64,000 bases of DNA from Ampullaceana balthica. Taxonomy: Eukaryota > Mollusca > Gastropoda > Lymnaeidae. The notes beneath the pieces are model-generated. The model worked only from the letters and a program-made list of their open reading frames with translations, was not told the origin of the DNA and made no database searches. Of the stretch, positions 11,215-23,949 are shown piece by piece (positions within the stretch are counted from its first letter, which is position 1; each line of letters starts with the position of its first letter). The DNA lies in contig CALYLW010000559.1 in assembly GCA_944989445.1 (NCBI GenBank), positions 614,170 to 678,169 on the forward strand, given 5' to 3'. The position numbers were made by a program, and so were the translations under genes.

Positions 11215-13860
11215 GTACCAGATAATTACAAACTAAACTCCAGCGAGACAGGAAATATAAAGGTGAAGGAGGAGTCCTTATATCCGTCCACGTGCAACTT
11301 TGGCTGTCGTCCGTTCGAGGACTGGATGCCGATGACTGCGAGCTCCTGTCCATTAAGATCGAACTGAAAGATAGAGGCACAATTTATACTCGTGCCTATT
11401 GAAGACAAAAAACTTCAGACAAACCAAACCTGAGAAGGCTCCAGGAGGCTCTACTACTTTTCTACATATAGGGGAGATCTAGATTAATCTGATTTTGACT
11501 GATATATTCCAATCCTTAAGTCCTAGTTCGAATTACCCGTGCTACACTCTGACGTTATTGAAATTATTAAAAAATGACGTTCTGAAACTTCTAGTTTCAA
11601 ATTTCCAGAGGTGGGGTAGTAGTGGAAAACTGTCGTTGTATCTCTCATCAAAAGTCGGCATTTATCCTGAGATTGGAGGTTAGTGCAATAAAAAAAATAA
11701 TCATGCAGTGACTGAGATTCCCACTGATGACAAGAAATTCTGGGTTAGACTGACTAGATCAGCTATTGAACTTATCAACATTCATGTCACTTAGGGTACA
11801 GCGACAGCAGAGGAACTGTGAATGTATTTAAATTCAACAATGTCTGAAGTAGTGAAAAACTATATTTGCCAAACCAAAGAAAAATTATCCATGATCGCAA
11901 TTAAGATTCACAAGTTCTGTTATGAAACAGATCGCAAATACATGCGAATGAAGAAGAATGGGTCAGTGGAGCTGAAGGCCGAGATACTGAGACTCCGTAA
12001 AATCATCCAGTGCTTACCAAGCAAAATCTTATTTAAATCAACTTATAGTGGAATCCGAAGAGAACCCGAAAAAAGATGTCAAGAACAATCGCTTTTTGGT
12101 ACTACGTCAAACAATTTTTTTTTCATATTTAGGGTTAGCGTACGGTCATTAAGTTTTCTTTTACTAAAGCACAGGCATAAGATAAAATTTTAATCAGACT
12201 TTTCACTGGATGTTTTAGGATCTGAATGTAATGATTTCTTCTGAAGACCAACATGATTAGCCTAAACTAGCTCATCATGGAAGATACTCAGATATCAGAT
12301 CAGGGTGAGCTAGCACTACTTAAATCCTTTTAACTCTTAAAGGCATGTGGACACTACAATATTAATTCTCGAGATCTCAAAGAACTGGTCCAAGAAAATT
12401 ATTTTCCAAACCTCGACGATGTCCCAAGGCAAATTCCAGGATTGACTGGAAAACAGTTTAAATATTACTTTAATCCTAAAGAAAATGATCATTATGACCA
12501 TGCCATCTATTGGTTTATGTCACTCTTACTAGTGGTATTTGAATTGTTGGAGCGCATAATCGTAAGCAAAGTCATGAATGATAATTAGTACAAAGCAATA
12601 CTCAAGGACAGTGAGCATGGCCTTCGAATCAACATATCACAAGAGTACCATGGCCCTAGGCTTCACAACCAGTTTCAGGGACGGCTAGCATGAGACTGAT
12701 GTGTTGTTATGGACTTTCTGAGGGCTTATGTTCGTGTATATCATAGATTGATACTATAAAAATTATAGAGATATGGGATTCAAGACACTACAATAAAAAT
12801 ATACTTAAAACTAAATTCTTCAATGATCAATGCCATTTGGTATTGTTAGACGGCAAGATCCAATCTTTAGATTGTGTAAAGTCAGCATCCCTCAGGCATC
12901 AGTTCAGGACCCCTATTTGTTGCTAGGATATATCAACGCCTTGACTTCTAATCAATAATGTTCGCCGATTAAGTTAAGCTGCCGTGTCCTAAGAAACACT
13001 CCACGTTTTAACGGCAAGCTATACTAGGCTGGACGACACTGAACACAAATGGCAACAACTGGCTAAGCTGTGTCATGAATGATGTCCTTTGTAGTGATGA
13101 CCGTGCTGATCTGAACTGCCATTGGAACTCAGCGCTGCTTTTGATGTGAATGACAATGAGATTCTGTTGACATGACTTTTGAATGAGATTGACATTTCTG
13201 GAACTGCTGGAACTACTATGTATCTCTGAAGAAGCGGCCGAGCAATTCCTTCTGAAATTTCACGGTGGAATCCTCTCGACGTGCGCTTCTCTAAATCGGT
13301 GCACCAAAATTTTGGAACAGTGTTTCAAACTTTTTGAAAAAGATTGAAAACAAATAATATTTTTTTTAAAATTGATGATAGAGTTTATAATACTCAGAAT
13401 GAAACGAGCATGTCATAGCATGACATGGACAGCGTTAGTACTATAGAAGAAAAGACTCATGCATTCATTCATATTGATATTCAAAATAAATAAATGGTTG
13501 GTCAATAGCTCACTATAGCGTGACTCGAGAGCTCATCCCTCTTGAAAAAAAAATTACCATTAAAAAAACCAAAACAAACAATGCCATTATAGGCAGTTCA
13601 GGTAATAAGTACAAGAACTAGATACAAGAGTTGCTTGTCTCTGCCAAGAACAATTAGTGACTGGAGCAAGCTTTCAAAAGGATCCGTTTAAGTGAAAACA
13701 GCAGACACACTTGTGCCTATTGCCTTCTGTACCTAAACGTACAATGGAAGATAGCTCAACGAGGGGCTCTATAAATTATCAAACTCAAAGTTGTATAGAC
13801 AAAACCTCATAATTTATATAAGCCGTGATTAACACGAGTTATCGAAAAAAATAGAATATA
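11215..13860. other. Unclassified stretch, possibly decayed coding or retroelement DNA
   Basis: Base composition is less AT-rich than the neighbours. Short open segments occur, for example around 12350-12560, where one frame reads LTGKQFKYYFNPKEND and then HAIYWFMSLLLVVFELLERI. They are broken by stops and I recognise no family. A decayed retroelement or pseudogene is likely, but this is a guess. Confidence 0.3.
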
Positions 13861-13869
13861 TATATATAT

Positions 13870-14656
13870 TAGGGCTGCGGAAATTAATAATTAATTTATC
13901 GATTAATCGTTAAAAACTTTTTAACGATTCAATTATTTTTTAACGATTAATCGACCCATCACTTACAAATTAGTGGAAGCCAAAAAGTGTTTTTTTTTAA
14001 ATTATAAAAAATAGCGGCCGATAATTAATAACACATCTCCTGACGATTACACGAACATTTTAGTTTTAAACTATTGACTGACGGGAATGTTCAAACTGCT
14101 TATAAAGTTTATTGAATCCATTGTCAGAAATCATTTGCCTACCATGGTTCTAAAACTTCGCCTACTTATCAAAACCAAATGAAAAGCGCATTAAGCTAAT
14201 GGCAGTAATGGAGCCTGACTAAAACAAAGAAAATGATGACAGCTTTTCTGTTGAATTACTGCGTTACAAAATGGAGATGAAAGTTTCTGAATCCATTAAC
14301 CTTCTAAAATGGTGGAAACTTAATGAACACCGATATCCGATAATATCATTCATTACGATGACTGTTTTGTGCATACCAGTTACTTAAGTTCCATGTGAAT
14401 GATTGTTCAGCTCGGCTGGTTATATTTTCAATCAGACCCGCTCATCACTTGAACCAAATAATGTCAACACACTTGTCTTTTTGCGCAGCTGGTTAAAAGA
14501 TGACTTATAAAGGAGACATTCCAGTGTTATTTAGATTTTCAACAAAAAACGTTTAATAAGTGTCACTTATGACATCATAAATTTAAACTTTTAGCTTTAA
14601 TCGAAATTAACGATTAATTAATCGTTATTTTTTCAAAAATTAACGATTACATTTAA
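13870..14656. mobile_element. hAT-type element, copy 3, right end missing
   Basis: It begins TAGGGCTGCGGAAATTAATA after an AT-dinucleotide tract. The interior matches the inverted orientation of the 5948-7728 family, including GACGGGAATGTTCAAACTGC and the AACGATTAATTAATCG blocks near 14605. The expected terminal ~20 bp at the right is absent: sequence passes from ACGATTACATTTAAA straight into a TA repeat. Loss of the end by slippage or recombination within the TA tract is a likely explanation. Confidence 0.78.
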
Positions 14657-14800
14657 ATATATATATATATACATAAATATAGATAGATACAGATATAGAT
14701 ATATATAGACATAAACATAGAGATCTAAATAGACATAGAAATCGGTAGATTTGGATATATCTTATATTTGATATATATTCTAATTTTGTATTGTTAACAG

Positions 14801-14853
14801 ATCCAAGAATTTACAGAGAGGACCTTTCTATTATGAATTTATTTGTTCAGTAG
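14801..14853 (+). CDS. Gene A last exon with stop codon
   Basis: The acceptor TTGTTAACAG is followed by two bases that complete the codon begun at 10267, then PRIYREDLSIMNLFVQ and a TAG stop at 14851-14853. Gene B's last exon (45876-45946) reads LTVYREELSVMTV with the same phase. Similarity continues past the stop: both genes have GCATCATCATT about 25-40 bp downstream. The gene A product therefore ends in a short tail with a conserved Y-R-E-(D/E)-L-S motif. Function unknown. Confidence 0.68.
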
Positions 14854-15589
14854 ATACCCTTAACAAATGGCATGGAGCATCATCATTTCCATTGACACTA
14901 AATCCTGTTAAGTGCTTCTGCTTGCCGACCTGAATACATTATTACATTCACATCGATATGCTGCCTTACATCCTACAAAATATGCACAATTTGCCCATTA
15001 AATTTGATTGTAATAAACATGTTCAATGAAGAATTAAATGCATTTAAAAATTAAAGAGACTTATGTGATACTTCTTGAAATATCTACTGCACTTTGGGTC
15101 GACAATTTGTCACAATTTATTGTTAATATTATTGCAATGCATTGATGTTTTCAAAAGAAACTTCGACAATTTGGATGTATAATAATAGCTTTAGTTTGGC
15201 ATGCGTTATATAGAGCAAAGTCCACATAAAAACTTTTGAATATTTCATGTCATATAAAAAGAGAAAGAAACAGTTTGAGACTCTGGAGAATCTCATTTAG
15301 TCTTTAAATATCATGTTAAAGCTGTATAGTAAGGAATCAATAAGGATTGTCATTTTTAAAACCGGAAAACGTCATAACTCTTTGAGTAATGATCTAGTAT
15401 TTTTAGATTACATTTTAGCGGAACAACGTTTTGAAGCAAAGATACAGTCGAATCAATAAGTTCTCAATTTTTTGAAGCACAGTAAAATAACGAATCATAC
15501 AGAATGGGACTGCGATAAAACTTTTAAATAAAATACACAATACAAAAACAAATTGTGCAATGAAAACAATAAATTTGAGCTTTATTTTT
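14854..15589. other. 3' flank of gene A, no feature recognised
   Basis: Presumed 3' untranslated and intergenic DNA. AT-rich, with no coding or repeat signal that I can support. Confidence 0.4.
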
Positions 15590-15594
15590 AAACT

Positions 15595-15640
15595 AACACG
15601 ACGGTAGACGTTTCGGCTAATGCCTTCATCAGTACAATAA
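15595..15640 (-). ncRNA. Hammerhead ribozyme core (type found in Penelope-like elements)
   Basis: The minus strand reads GUACUGAUGA, then a candidate helix II GGC-AUUA-GCC preceded by one extra A, then GAAACGUC followed by UACCGUC. CUGAUGA and GAAA are the two invariant core strings. GUC is the usual cleavage triplet. The GUA before CUGAUGA can pair with the UAC after GUC (helix I), and the AC/GU of GAAACGUC would form a loopless 2-bp helix III, as in the minimal hammerheads of Penelope-like elements that act as dimers. The extra A next to helix II may weaken this copy. Confidence 0.72.
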
Positions 15641-15828
15641 CATAAAATAGGTACTTACATAAGTAATATTTAAATTCTTAAAACATATAATATCATAAAA
15701 TAATTTAAAATATTTATGTAAAATAAAAAGAAAGGAAAAACAACAACAAACAAGGACACAGGATATAGGAAAAAGGAGGAAGTATCTAAAGCTACGGTGA
15801 AAACCACAACGGGAAAAAGATTCTGCAG

Positions 15829-16164
15829 TTAGGTAAAATTGTGAATTTTGTTAATTCCATATGGAGCCAACGTACCAAATCGTTTTATAAGTCTATTTTC
15901 CATGTGGATCCTATCATGGGTATTGCTTGCATATAAAATACCAGTAACTGCAATATCTGAAATTCCGTCATGGTAAACACTGTTAAAATGTTTAGACACA
16001 GGACATTGAGCCTGTTTATTTATATTATACCGGTGTTCTTGAAACCGATCTCCAAGACGACGACCTGTCTCACCCACGTAAATTGTATTACACCTCTTGC
16101 AAAGAATTGCATAAATCACGTTGCGACTTGTGCAAGTGAATCCATCTTTTATTATGAATTTTTA
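15829..16164 (-). pseudogene. GIY-YIG endonuclease domain of a Penelope-like element (fragment)
   Basis: The open frame begins within KDGFTCTSRNVIYAI, a stretch typical of the linker before the nuclease, and continues to a stop at 15829. The VIYAI and IYVGETGRRLGDRFQEH strings supply the GIY/YIG-type strands and the conserved arginine. Two cysteines (C-K-R-C) and a downstream RIHMENRLIKRFG segment with a conserved glutamate fit the Penelope type. In an active element this domain nicks target DNA for retrotransposition. Here the reverse transcriptase upstream is absent, so the fragment is not a working gene. Confidence 0.85.
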
Positions 16165-16200
16165 AAGAAGGAAAGAAATTTTGTTAATTTCAATCACATA

Positions 16201-18362
16201 TAATGACCTTACTATGCACACATTTTGTCTTTTTTATGTTCCTCAACATTGACAAGGAAATGTAGAAGAGCGGTGACGTCAAGAACACGTTGCTACCTAC
16301 TGGTGATGGCAAAAGCTTTGATTACAAACGACACGCATTATTTTGGATTCCTGAGCATAAAAATTTGATAAACTCAAACTTTATAACTTTTGTATCAATC
16401 GCATGTGACTCTGGCTCTACTATTCAACATTTTATGGTTGTATTTAATTTGAATTTCACCTAGTTTTGTTATTTTTCAATTTTTTACATTTTTTAAAATA
16501 TTTTTTAAACGTTGTTATGCTTACTGATACATGCCGAAACACATTGTTAACTTTTAACTACAAGAGCCATTGTCTTCAGTTCAGGAGGCATTGATTCATT
16601 TATTGCAGATTAAATAAAGTCACTGAATATCAACTGTTTCGTCATATATATAACCGATGTTTAAGTACGTCGTATCCAATAAATGTAAACTTTAGTTAAA
16701 AGATAGGTTGAATACATTTACTTTGTTCTTATGTAGTTTTACTATAAACAATTTTTTTTTCTTTTTTAAGAAGCTCAAACTGGGTGAATATTTTTAAAAG
16801 GTAAAATAAATGTTCATATTGTTTCTGGAAAAAGAGTAAAACCGAATGTAAACTGTGGGGGTTAGGGTGATTTCTCATCAAGGAATAGATAAACGTTTTT
16901 GGACATTCAGAACACGGTCACCTTTAGATTTGCAACAAAGTCTTTCGGACATAAATGACATCCACTTGATGAATCTCACATTTCACGTAGTGAACATTTA
17001 CATATAGAAGCATTTATGTCAGATATTGAAAAATTAGGTATTCAGCAGTGGTTCTATCTAATACAAATTCAATGCAGTTTTGTGTTGTTTTTTTTACACA
17101 TGAATGTCATTTGAGAAACTAGCATTAATTAGGACTTTAACATTGTATGTTGTAGAAGTTAAACTTGCCGCCTCTAGCTTTAAAATATACGGCAATCTGC
17201 GTTAACTTGACAAAACGAAAACTGAGTAGATGGAAATTTAACAAATAATTTGATATCTGGGACATATTACTTTCATCAAGCGCCGTTTATAAACCTAACT
17301 AATAATTGTTTTAAACAGGACTTTAGGTAAAAAATCGACAATAGTCAGAAATTTGTTTTTACAAATATTTTCTTCTTCAATTTGTCTGCTGGAATACCAA
17401 TCTGAAATACTAGCTAACATGTATAGTATAAAGGGTAAACAAGTTGAACCATATTTTAGCAAACCCGCCACCTATCCCTAAATTTTCCTTGCCCTGCACG
17501 TTCAGTGGTCAACTCAGGATTCATTGATAAGATTTATGGGCATCTGACCGCCCAACAACGGTGTGGTAGCAGGGAAGATGGGGAAAGGGGGCGTGTGTAA
17601 GTCTCAAGTTTGCTAATAATTAAAATGAAAATCAAGAATTGAGAAACCAAATACAAATAAAACGTGTTGGCCTACAATGTTACGCAATCTCAACCGTCTT
17701 TATTTGTTCGGCCGTAAATGTATAAAACGTCCACAGCCGTAAAACAATTTGGGGCACACTGCCACACCGTAGTCAGTTATGGAAGTGAATGATTTATTCA
17801 TTTTTTATAAAGTTAAGTATTAATTATTACAATTAATTTAGTTTAGTTTTAAAGATATTTTTTTATAAAAATATTTTTAAATGCGCTTGTGGTTACACAT
17901 TTATTTAAGTAAAATATAACCGGACACTTCTAAAGATATTGCATCGGACACAAAAAGGACTAATATAACTTCCGCCTCTCCTTCCATGCCACGGAAATCA
18001 TCTGTTGACGTCACCTCTTGACCAAACACCGTTGCTGATGCACGTTTACGGAGATTGATAAGGTTCTAATTTGTGTGGCACCAATACTTTAGCGCAGAAC
18101 AACGAGGTCATTGTTCATAGGCGAATTGGATACATCTGGTTCCGTGTAAAGTCCTGTTTCAAATTATAAACCATTTTAATAGTCCGGCTAAAGTCAGTAA
18201 CTTATTATTTAAATTTTGAAATCAAATATGCCAACAAGTTCCAAGAAAAGAAAGAAATAAAGGTGAAAAAATATAATAAAATCATATTACGCTTTTCGCA
18301 TAAATTCATTAATGATAGACGTAATCAATTATTGTTTAGAGCTTCTTATTAACATTGATATT
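16201..18362. other. Intergenic, nothing recognised
   Basis: No protein blocks, tandem arrays or terminal-repeat pairs were recognised. AT-rich, with a GC-richer patch near 17460-17600 that has no long frame. Confidence 0.4.
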
Positions 18363-18666
18363 TTAAAGCTCCTTCGTACTACTTGGGTCTTCATCTTGCA
18401 TACTTAAAACAAAGGCAGCTTTAATGCTAACAGTTCTTCTCTTTATTATGGTATAACGTCTGCTTACCTTTGCTCTCTAACTCTACGACTCTCTCTCTCT
18501 CTCTCTAGGTCTAGATTACATTCCAGGTACGACCCCGTCGCCTACCTACCGTCAGCTCCCCTCTCAAATATTCCAACCATGGTTCTCAATTATTTCAACC
18601 CAGGTCCTCCACCCTCTCAAATATTTCAATCAAGGCTCTCAATTATTTCAACCAGGATCCTCCACA
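18363..18666 (-). mobile_element. Solo LTR, internally deleted (LTR family of 25786-26576)
   Basis: The left part (AAAGCTCCTTCGTACTACTT, then a GGCAGCTTTAATGCTAACAG block and a CT tract) and the right part (CATTCCAGGTACGACC, TCAATTATTTCAACC) match the LTR at 25786-26576. The central ~450 bp are missing, joined at the CT tract. Flanking ATAT and ATAC resemble the 4-bp ATAT target duplication of the sister LTR. Orientation is assigned from the gag of the 25-kb copy. Confidence 0.8.
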
Positions 18667-19323
18667 ATACACCTGTTTACAAATTAATGTCGTCCCGACA
18701 TTCCGTAACATCTACGCGTTATTTTTAATTGTCTTCAAATGGCCTTGAGTGACTAAGACCCTCAGCACTATTCAAATACGAATTAACAGTGACGCTAACT
18801 TGTGTGTACCGCAACAACTGAACTCCCATATTCCATATACGGAACCATTATAAACCTACACCGGCACTTCTATGTCAACCTCTAACCGTCTGTCAAATCT
18901 TGGGTCGTACACAGTTCGTCAATTTGTGTCAGATACCTGGCAGTGCAACTCTCATTCACAACTATTATTCATTAAAACAAGGTGCATTGAACTGTAAGAA
19001 GTTAGCATTAAGAGTGTAACCATAGTTAGGAAAATATGAAAAGAAGGAAAAATCAATATGTAATTTCAATGTAGTATGAAAACAAAAGATTATGAAACTA
19101 ATATTTGGTAAGGAATGAATTAAGTATGACATCTTCTTAGTATGAAACCAAATGATAAAAAAAATATATATGGTAAGGAATGGATTAAGCATATCATATT
19201 CAGTCTAAACATAGTAAGAAATTATAGTCAACTTCCTATAAAATAAATTCATGCATCATAAACATACTTCAAAAATAGTTTCAGAGAGCAATGCTACCAA
19301 AACCAAATTACGTCAATGTAAGC
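18667..19323. other. Intergenic, nothing firm recognised
   Basis: AT-rich sequence with a weak imperfect repetition near 19030-19195 (TATGAAA and GGTAAGGAATG motifs occurring more than once). No gene. Confidence 0.4.
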
Positions 19324-19546
19324 CAGAGGCGGCGTTAGGTACGCGCGAGGCCTGGTGCAACAATGACCCCGCGGGGCCCCTTAGATTAGATCAATTCTTG
19401 CGCAAACTCAGTAGTGGCTTTTTTCTTTTTTTCTGCCGGCTTTTTTTTTGTTACTAAAATATAGTCTCAAGTCTGAAAGGCGGGGCCCCGCTTAGTGCGG
19501 GGCCTGGGATGATTGCCCCAGCTGCCACCCCCAAAGGCCGCTCCTG
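19324..19546. mobile_element. hAT-like MITE (CAGAGGCGGCGTTAGG ends)
   Basis: The left end CAGAGGCGGCGTTAGG and right end CCAAAGGCCGCTCCTG are imperfect inverted repeats. Flanks ATGTAAGC and ATTTAACC match at 6 of 8 bases. The GC-rich subterminal blocks GCGGGGCCCC and GGCGGGGCCCCG strengthen the assignment. It lies about 110 bp before the 22-bp array. Confidence 0.65.
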
Positions 19547-19657
19547 ATTTAACCACCGTAATTCATCAGATTGTAAGCATGTTACAAGCTGCATAAATAA
19601 CCTGCTCATAACACATTAAAAACTCACACACAAGAAATGAACACACAAAAATATGTT

Positions 19658-22600
19658 TCTATACTATGTGTACACCCGTACTATACTATGTGTACACCCG
19701 AACTATACTATGTGTACACCCGTACTATACTATGTGTACACCCGTACTATACTATGTGTACACCCGTACTATACTATGTGTACACCCGTACTATACTATG
19801 TGTACACCCGTACTATACTATGTGTAAACCCGTACAATACTATGTGTACACCCGAACTATACTATGTGTACACCCGTACTATACTATGTGTACACCCGTA
19901 CTATACTATGTGTACACCCGTACTATACTATGTGTACACCCGTACTATACTATGTGTACACCCGTACTATACTATGTGTACACCCGTACTATACTATGTG
20001 TACACCCGAACTATACTATGTGTACACCCGTACTATACTATGTGTACACCCGTACTATACTATGTGTACACCCGTACTATACTATGTGTACACCCGTACT
20101 ATACTATGTGTACACCCGAACTATACTATGTGTACACCCGAACTATACTATGTGTACACCCGTACTATACTATGTGTACACCCGTACTATACTATGTGTA
20201 CACCCGTACTATACTATGTGTACACCCGTACTATACTATGTGTACACCCGTACTATACTATGTGTACACCCGTACTATACTATGTGTACACCCGTACTAT
20301 ACTATGTGTACACCCGTACTATACTATGTGTACACCCGTACTATACTATGTGTACACCCGAACTATACTATGTGTACACCCGTACTATACTATGTGTACA
20401 CCCGTACTATACTATGTGTACACCCGTACTATACTATGTGTACACCCGTACTATACTATGTGTACACCCGAACTATACTATGTGTACACCCGTACTATAC
20501 TATGTGTACACCCGAACTATACTATGTGTACACCCGTACTATACTATGTGTACACCCGTACTATACTATGTGTACACCCGTACTATACTATGTGTACACC
20601 CGTACTATACTATGTGTACACCCGTACTATACTATGTGTACACCCGTACTATACTATGTGTACACCCGAACTATACTATGTGCACACCCGTACTATACTA
20701 TGTGCACACCCGTACTATACTATGTGTACACCCGTACTATACTATGTGTACACCCGTACTATACTATGTGTACACCCGAACTATACTATGTGTACACCCG
20801 TACTATACTATGTGTACACCCGAACTATACTATGTGTACACCCGTACTATACTATGTGTACACCCGTACTACACTATGTGTACACCCGTACTATACTATG
20901 TGTACACCCGTACTATACTATGTGTACACCCGTACTATACTATGTGTACACCCGTACTATACTATGTGTACACCCGTACTATACTATGTGTACACCCGTA
21001 CTATACTATGTGTACACCCGTACTATACTATGTGTACACCCGTACTATACTATGTGTACACCCGTACTATACTATGTGTACACCCGTACTATACTATGTG
21101 TACACCCGTACTATACTATGTGTACACCCGTACTATACTATGTGTACACCCGTACTATACTATGTGTACACCCGAACTATACTATGTGTACACCCGTACT
21201 ATACTATGTGTACACCCGCAATATACTATGTGTACACCCGAACTATACTATGTGTACACCCGTACTATACTATGTGTACACCCGAACTATACTATGTGTA
21301 CACCCGAACTATACTATGTGTACACCCGTACTATACTATGTGTACACCCGTACTATACTATGTGTACACCCGTACTATACTATGTGTACACCCGTACTAT
21401 ACTATGTGTACACCCGTACTATACTATGTGTACACCCGTACTATACTATGTGTACACCCGAACTATACTATGTGTACACCCGTACTATAATATGTGTACA
21501 CCCGTACTATACTATGTGTACACCCGTACTATACTATGTGTACACCCGTACTATACTATGTGTACACCCGTACTATACTATGTGTACACCCGTACTATAC
21601 TATGTGTACACCCGTACTATACTATGTGTACACCCGTACTATACTATGTGTACACCCGTACTATACTATGTGTACACCCGTACTATACTATGTGTACACC
21701 CGTACTATACTATGTGTACACCCGAACTATACTATGTGTACACCCGTACTATACTATGTGTACACCCGTACTATACTATGTGTACACCCGAACTATACTA
21801 TGTGTACACCCGAACTATACTATGTGTACACCCGAACTATACTATGTGTACACCCGAACTATACTATGTGTACACCCGAACTATACTATGTGTACACCCG
21901 TACTATACTATGTGTACACCCGTACTATACTATGTGTACACCCGTACTATACTATGTGTACACCCGTACTATACTATGTGTACACCCGAACTATACTATG
22001 TGTACACCCGTACTATACTATGTGTACACCCGAACTATACTATGTGTACACCCGTACTATACTATGTGTACACCCGTACTATACTATGTGTACACCCGTA
22101 CTATACTATGTGTACACCCGTACTATACTATGTGTACACCCGTACTATACTATGTGTACACCCGTACTATACTATGTGTACACCCGTACTATACTATGTG
22201 TACACCCGTACTATACTATGTGTACACCCGTACCTTACTATGTGTACACCCGAACTATACTATGTGTACACCCGTACTATACTATGTGTACACCCGTACT
22301 ATACTATGTGTACACCCGTACTATACTATGTGTACACCCGTACTATACTATGTGTACACCCGTACTATACTATGTGTACACCCGTTTTATACTATGTGTA
22401 CACCCGTACTATACTATGTGTACACCCGTACTATACTATGTGTACACCCGTACTATACTATGTGTACACCCGTACTATACTATGTGTACACCCGTACTAT
22501 ACTATGTGTACACCCGTACTATACTATGTGTACACCCGTACTATACTATGTGTACACCCGTACTATACTATGTGTACACCCGTACTATACTATGTGTACA

Positions 22601-22718
22601 CCCGTACTATACTATGTGTACACCCGTACTATACTATGTGTACACCCGTACTATACTATGTGTACACCCGTACTATACTATGTGTACACCCGTACTATAC
22701 TATGTGTACACTCGTACT
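19658..22718 (+). repeat. 22-bp tandem satellite array, about 139 copies
   Basis: The unit consists of CTATACTATG followed by TGTACACCCGTA, period 22 bp, running for about 3.06 kb with very few substitutions. The main variation is a single T/A choice in the CCGTACT / CCGAACT position, with rare changes elsewhere (for example near 20690, 21220, 21488, 22233 and 22386). Each unit holds the palindrome GTGTACAC. Because 22 is 1 mod 3 and the unit has no stop in any forward frame, all three forward frames stay open for most of the array. I treat this as non-coding satellite DNA. Confidence 0.97.
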
Positions 22719-22985
22719 TCTTCAACATGAAAACATCCACCAGCTCATAATACATTTATAAATTGACAATACACAACAAATGAACAAAATTATAACAACT
22801 TTGTACACCCTTAATTCATCATAATAAAATTTCTAAATCGACAAGCAAAAAAAAATTTTGAACCACATGTTTTTTAAACACCAGCATGTTACCTACTACG
22901 AAAGAAGAATTATAATTACATTACGAAAAACCTTTGTAAAAAAACAACAACAAAAAACAACAACAACCAATGAAAGTCACTTTAA
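22719..22985. other. Short AT-rich spacer between the array and the LTR element
   Basis: Nothing recognised except A-rich and CAA-rich stretches near 22930-22970. Confidence 0.4.
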
Positions 22986-23949
22986 CTTAAGCAGCCATAG
23001 TCCGCTGACTGCCTGCCCATGTAAATGTAGACTTCTGGTAGAGAAGGAGTCTCAATAAATGTACTCATATGTCTTTTATGATTTCCTAAGTCGGACAGCA
23101 GAACTTTGTCCCAAACATGACTTGAGCGGTTCTCAGCTTGTGAAATGCCGTCACCCTTCTCTCGCTCATTTTGGATTGTCCCTCTTTTGTATTTGACAGC
23201 TGGAAGATTTGGCGGCCATGGCGAGTTGCCCAACGTATTGTCCACTTTTCTTATCTTTGTCTGCAGCGACAGACAGAGTACTGGGGTATTGTGCCCTTAA
23301 GTGACTCGTGTCATCAAGCCTTTACTGGAGCCTTGTCGTTTGTTCCATGTCACCGAATTTTCTCCCACGCGAGAAAAATTTACGTGATGGCCCCTGTTCC
23401 TCTCATTAAAAGAATCACAACAAGTTTCTAAATTTACGTTACTCACCCCAACAATTTGAGGAGTTGGCCCGAATTGGGTATGTATATTCTCAAGTGGTCG
23501 CTGCTGAAATGTTAGCCACTGTGGTGAGATTTCACCGACCTTTGTCCTCCGAATTCACAGTCACTGCTGTACCACCACACACACTAACTAATAAATCCAC
23601 TGAATTAGAATGAACACCGCTGTTTAGCTGTAGCTGTCAGGAAGATTTTCCTCCAAATTTTCCAGTAAGACAATTATGGGCCAGGCAGGGGCGGATTAAG
23701 ACTGCACGGGGCCCCTGGCTGAAATTCAAACTGGGGCCCTATCCAGCTGGCGTCCCTGTCAAATTATTGCTAGCAGCTAATATAAGACTGTAACTTGTAA
23801 CTAGATAGTCCATTGGTTCCTTGTTCATAATGTGTCTGTACTCCGGGATCAGATTTATAAAAAAAAACAGAACACAAAGAAATAACTGTTTGCCTGCAAA
23901 TTAAAATTGAGTGTAAAAAGATAATTTAAAAAAAAAGACAAATGAAAAA

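Larger units (their letters stand above)
10268..14800 (+). other. Long last intron of gene A
   Basis: The intron runs from donor GTACGT to acceptor TTGTTAACAG. It contains a LINE scrap (about 10740-11000), a short tandem repeat (11079-11211), an unclassified stretch (11800-13850) and a hAT element (13870-14656). No further gene A exon was recognised between the two splice sites. Confidence 0.5.
15540..16200 (-). mobile_element. Penelope-like element, 5'-truncated 3' end
   Basis: Reading the minus strand from 16200 down to about 15540 gives the C-terminal GIY-YIG endonuclease of a Penelope-like retroelement (about 16165-15829), a short AT-rich trailer, and then a hammerhead-ribozyme core (15632-15595). 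That order matches published descriptions of Penelope-like elements, which carry minimal hammerheads in their terminal repeats. The reverse-transcriptase portion is missing, which is usual for dead copies. Confidence 0.8.

Noticed and set aside
10646..11408. Minus-strand frames of 60-123 codons
   Set aside because: They lie opposite the LINE remnant and the 40-bp repeat and have no recognisable content.
19637..22761. Open frames of 617, 965, 1025 and 418 codons
   Set aside because: All are readings of the same 22-bp satellite in different frames; the period of 1 mod 3 and absence of stops explain them without selection for protein.
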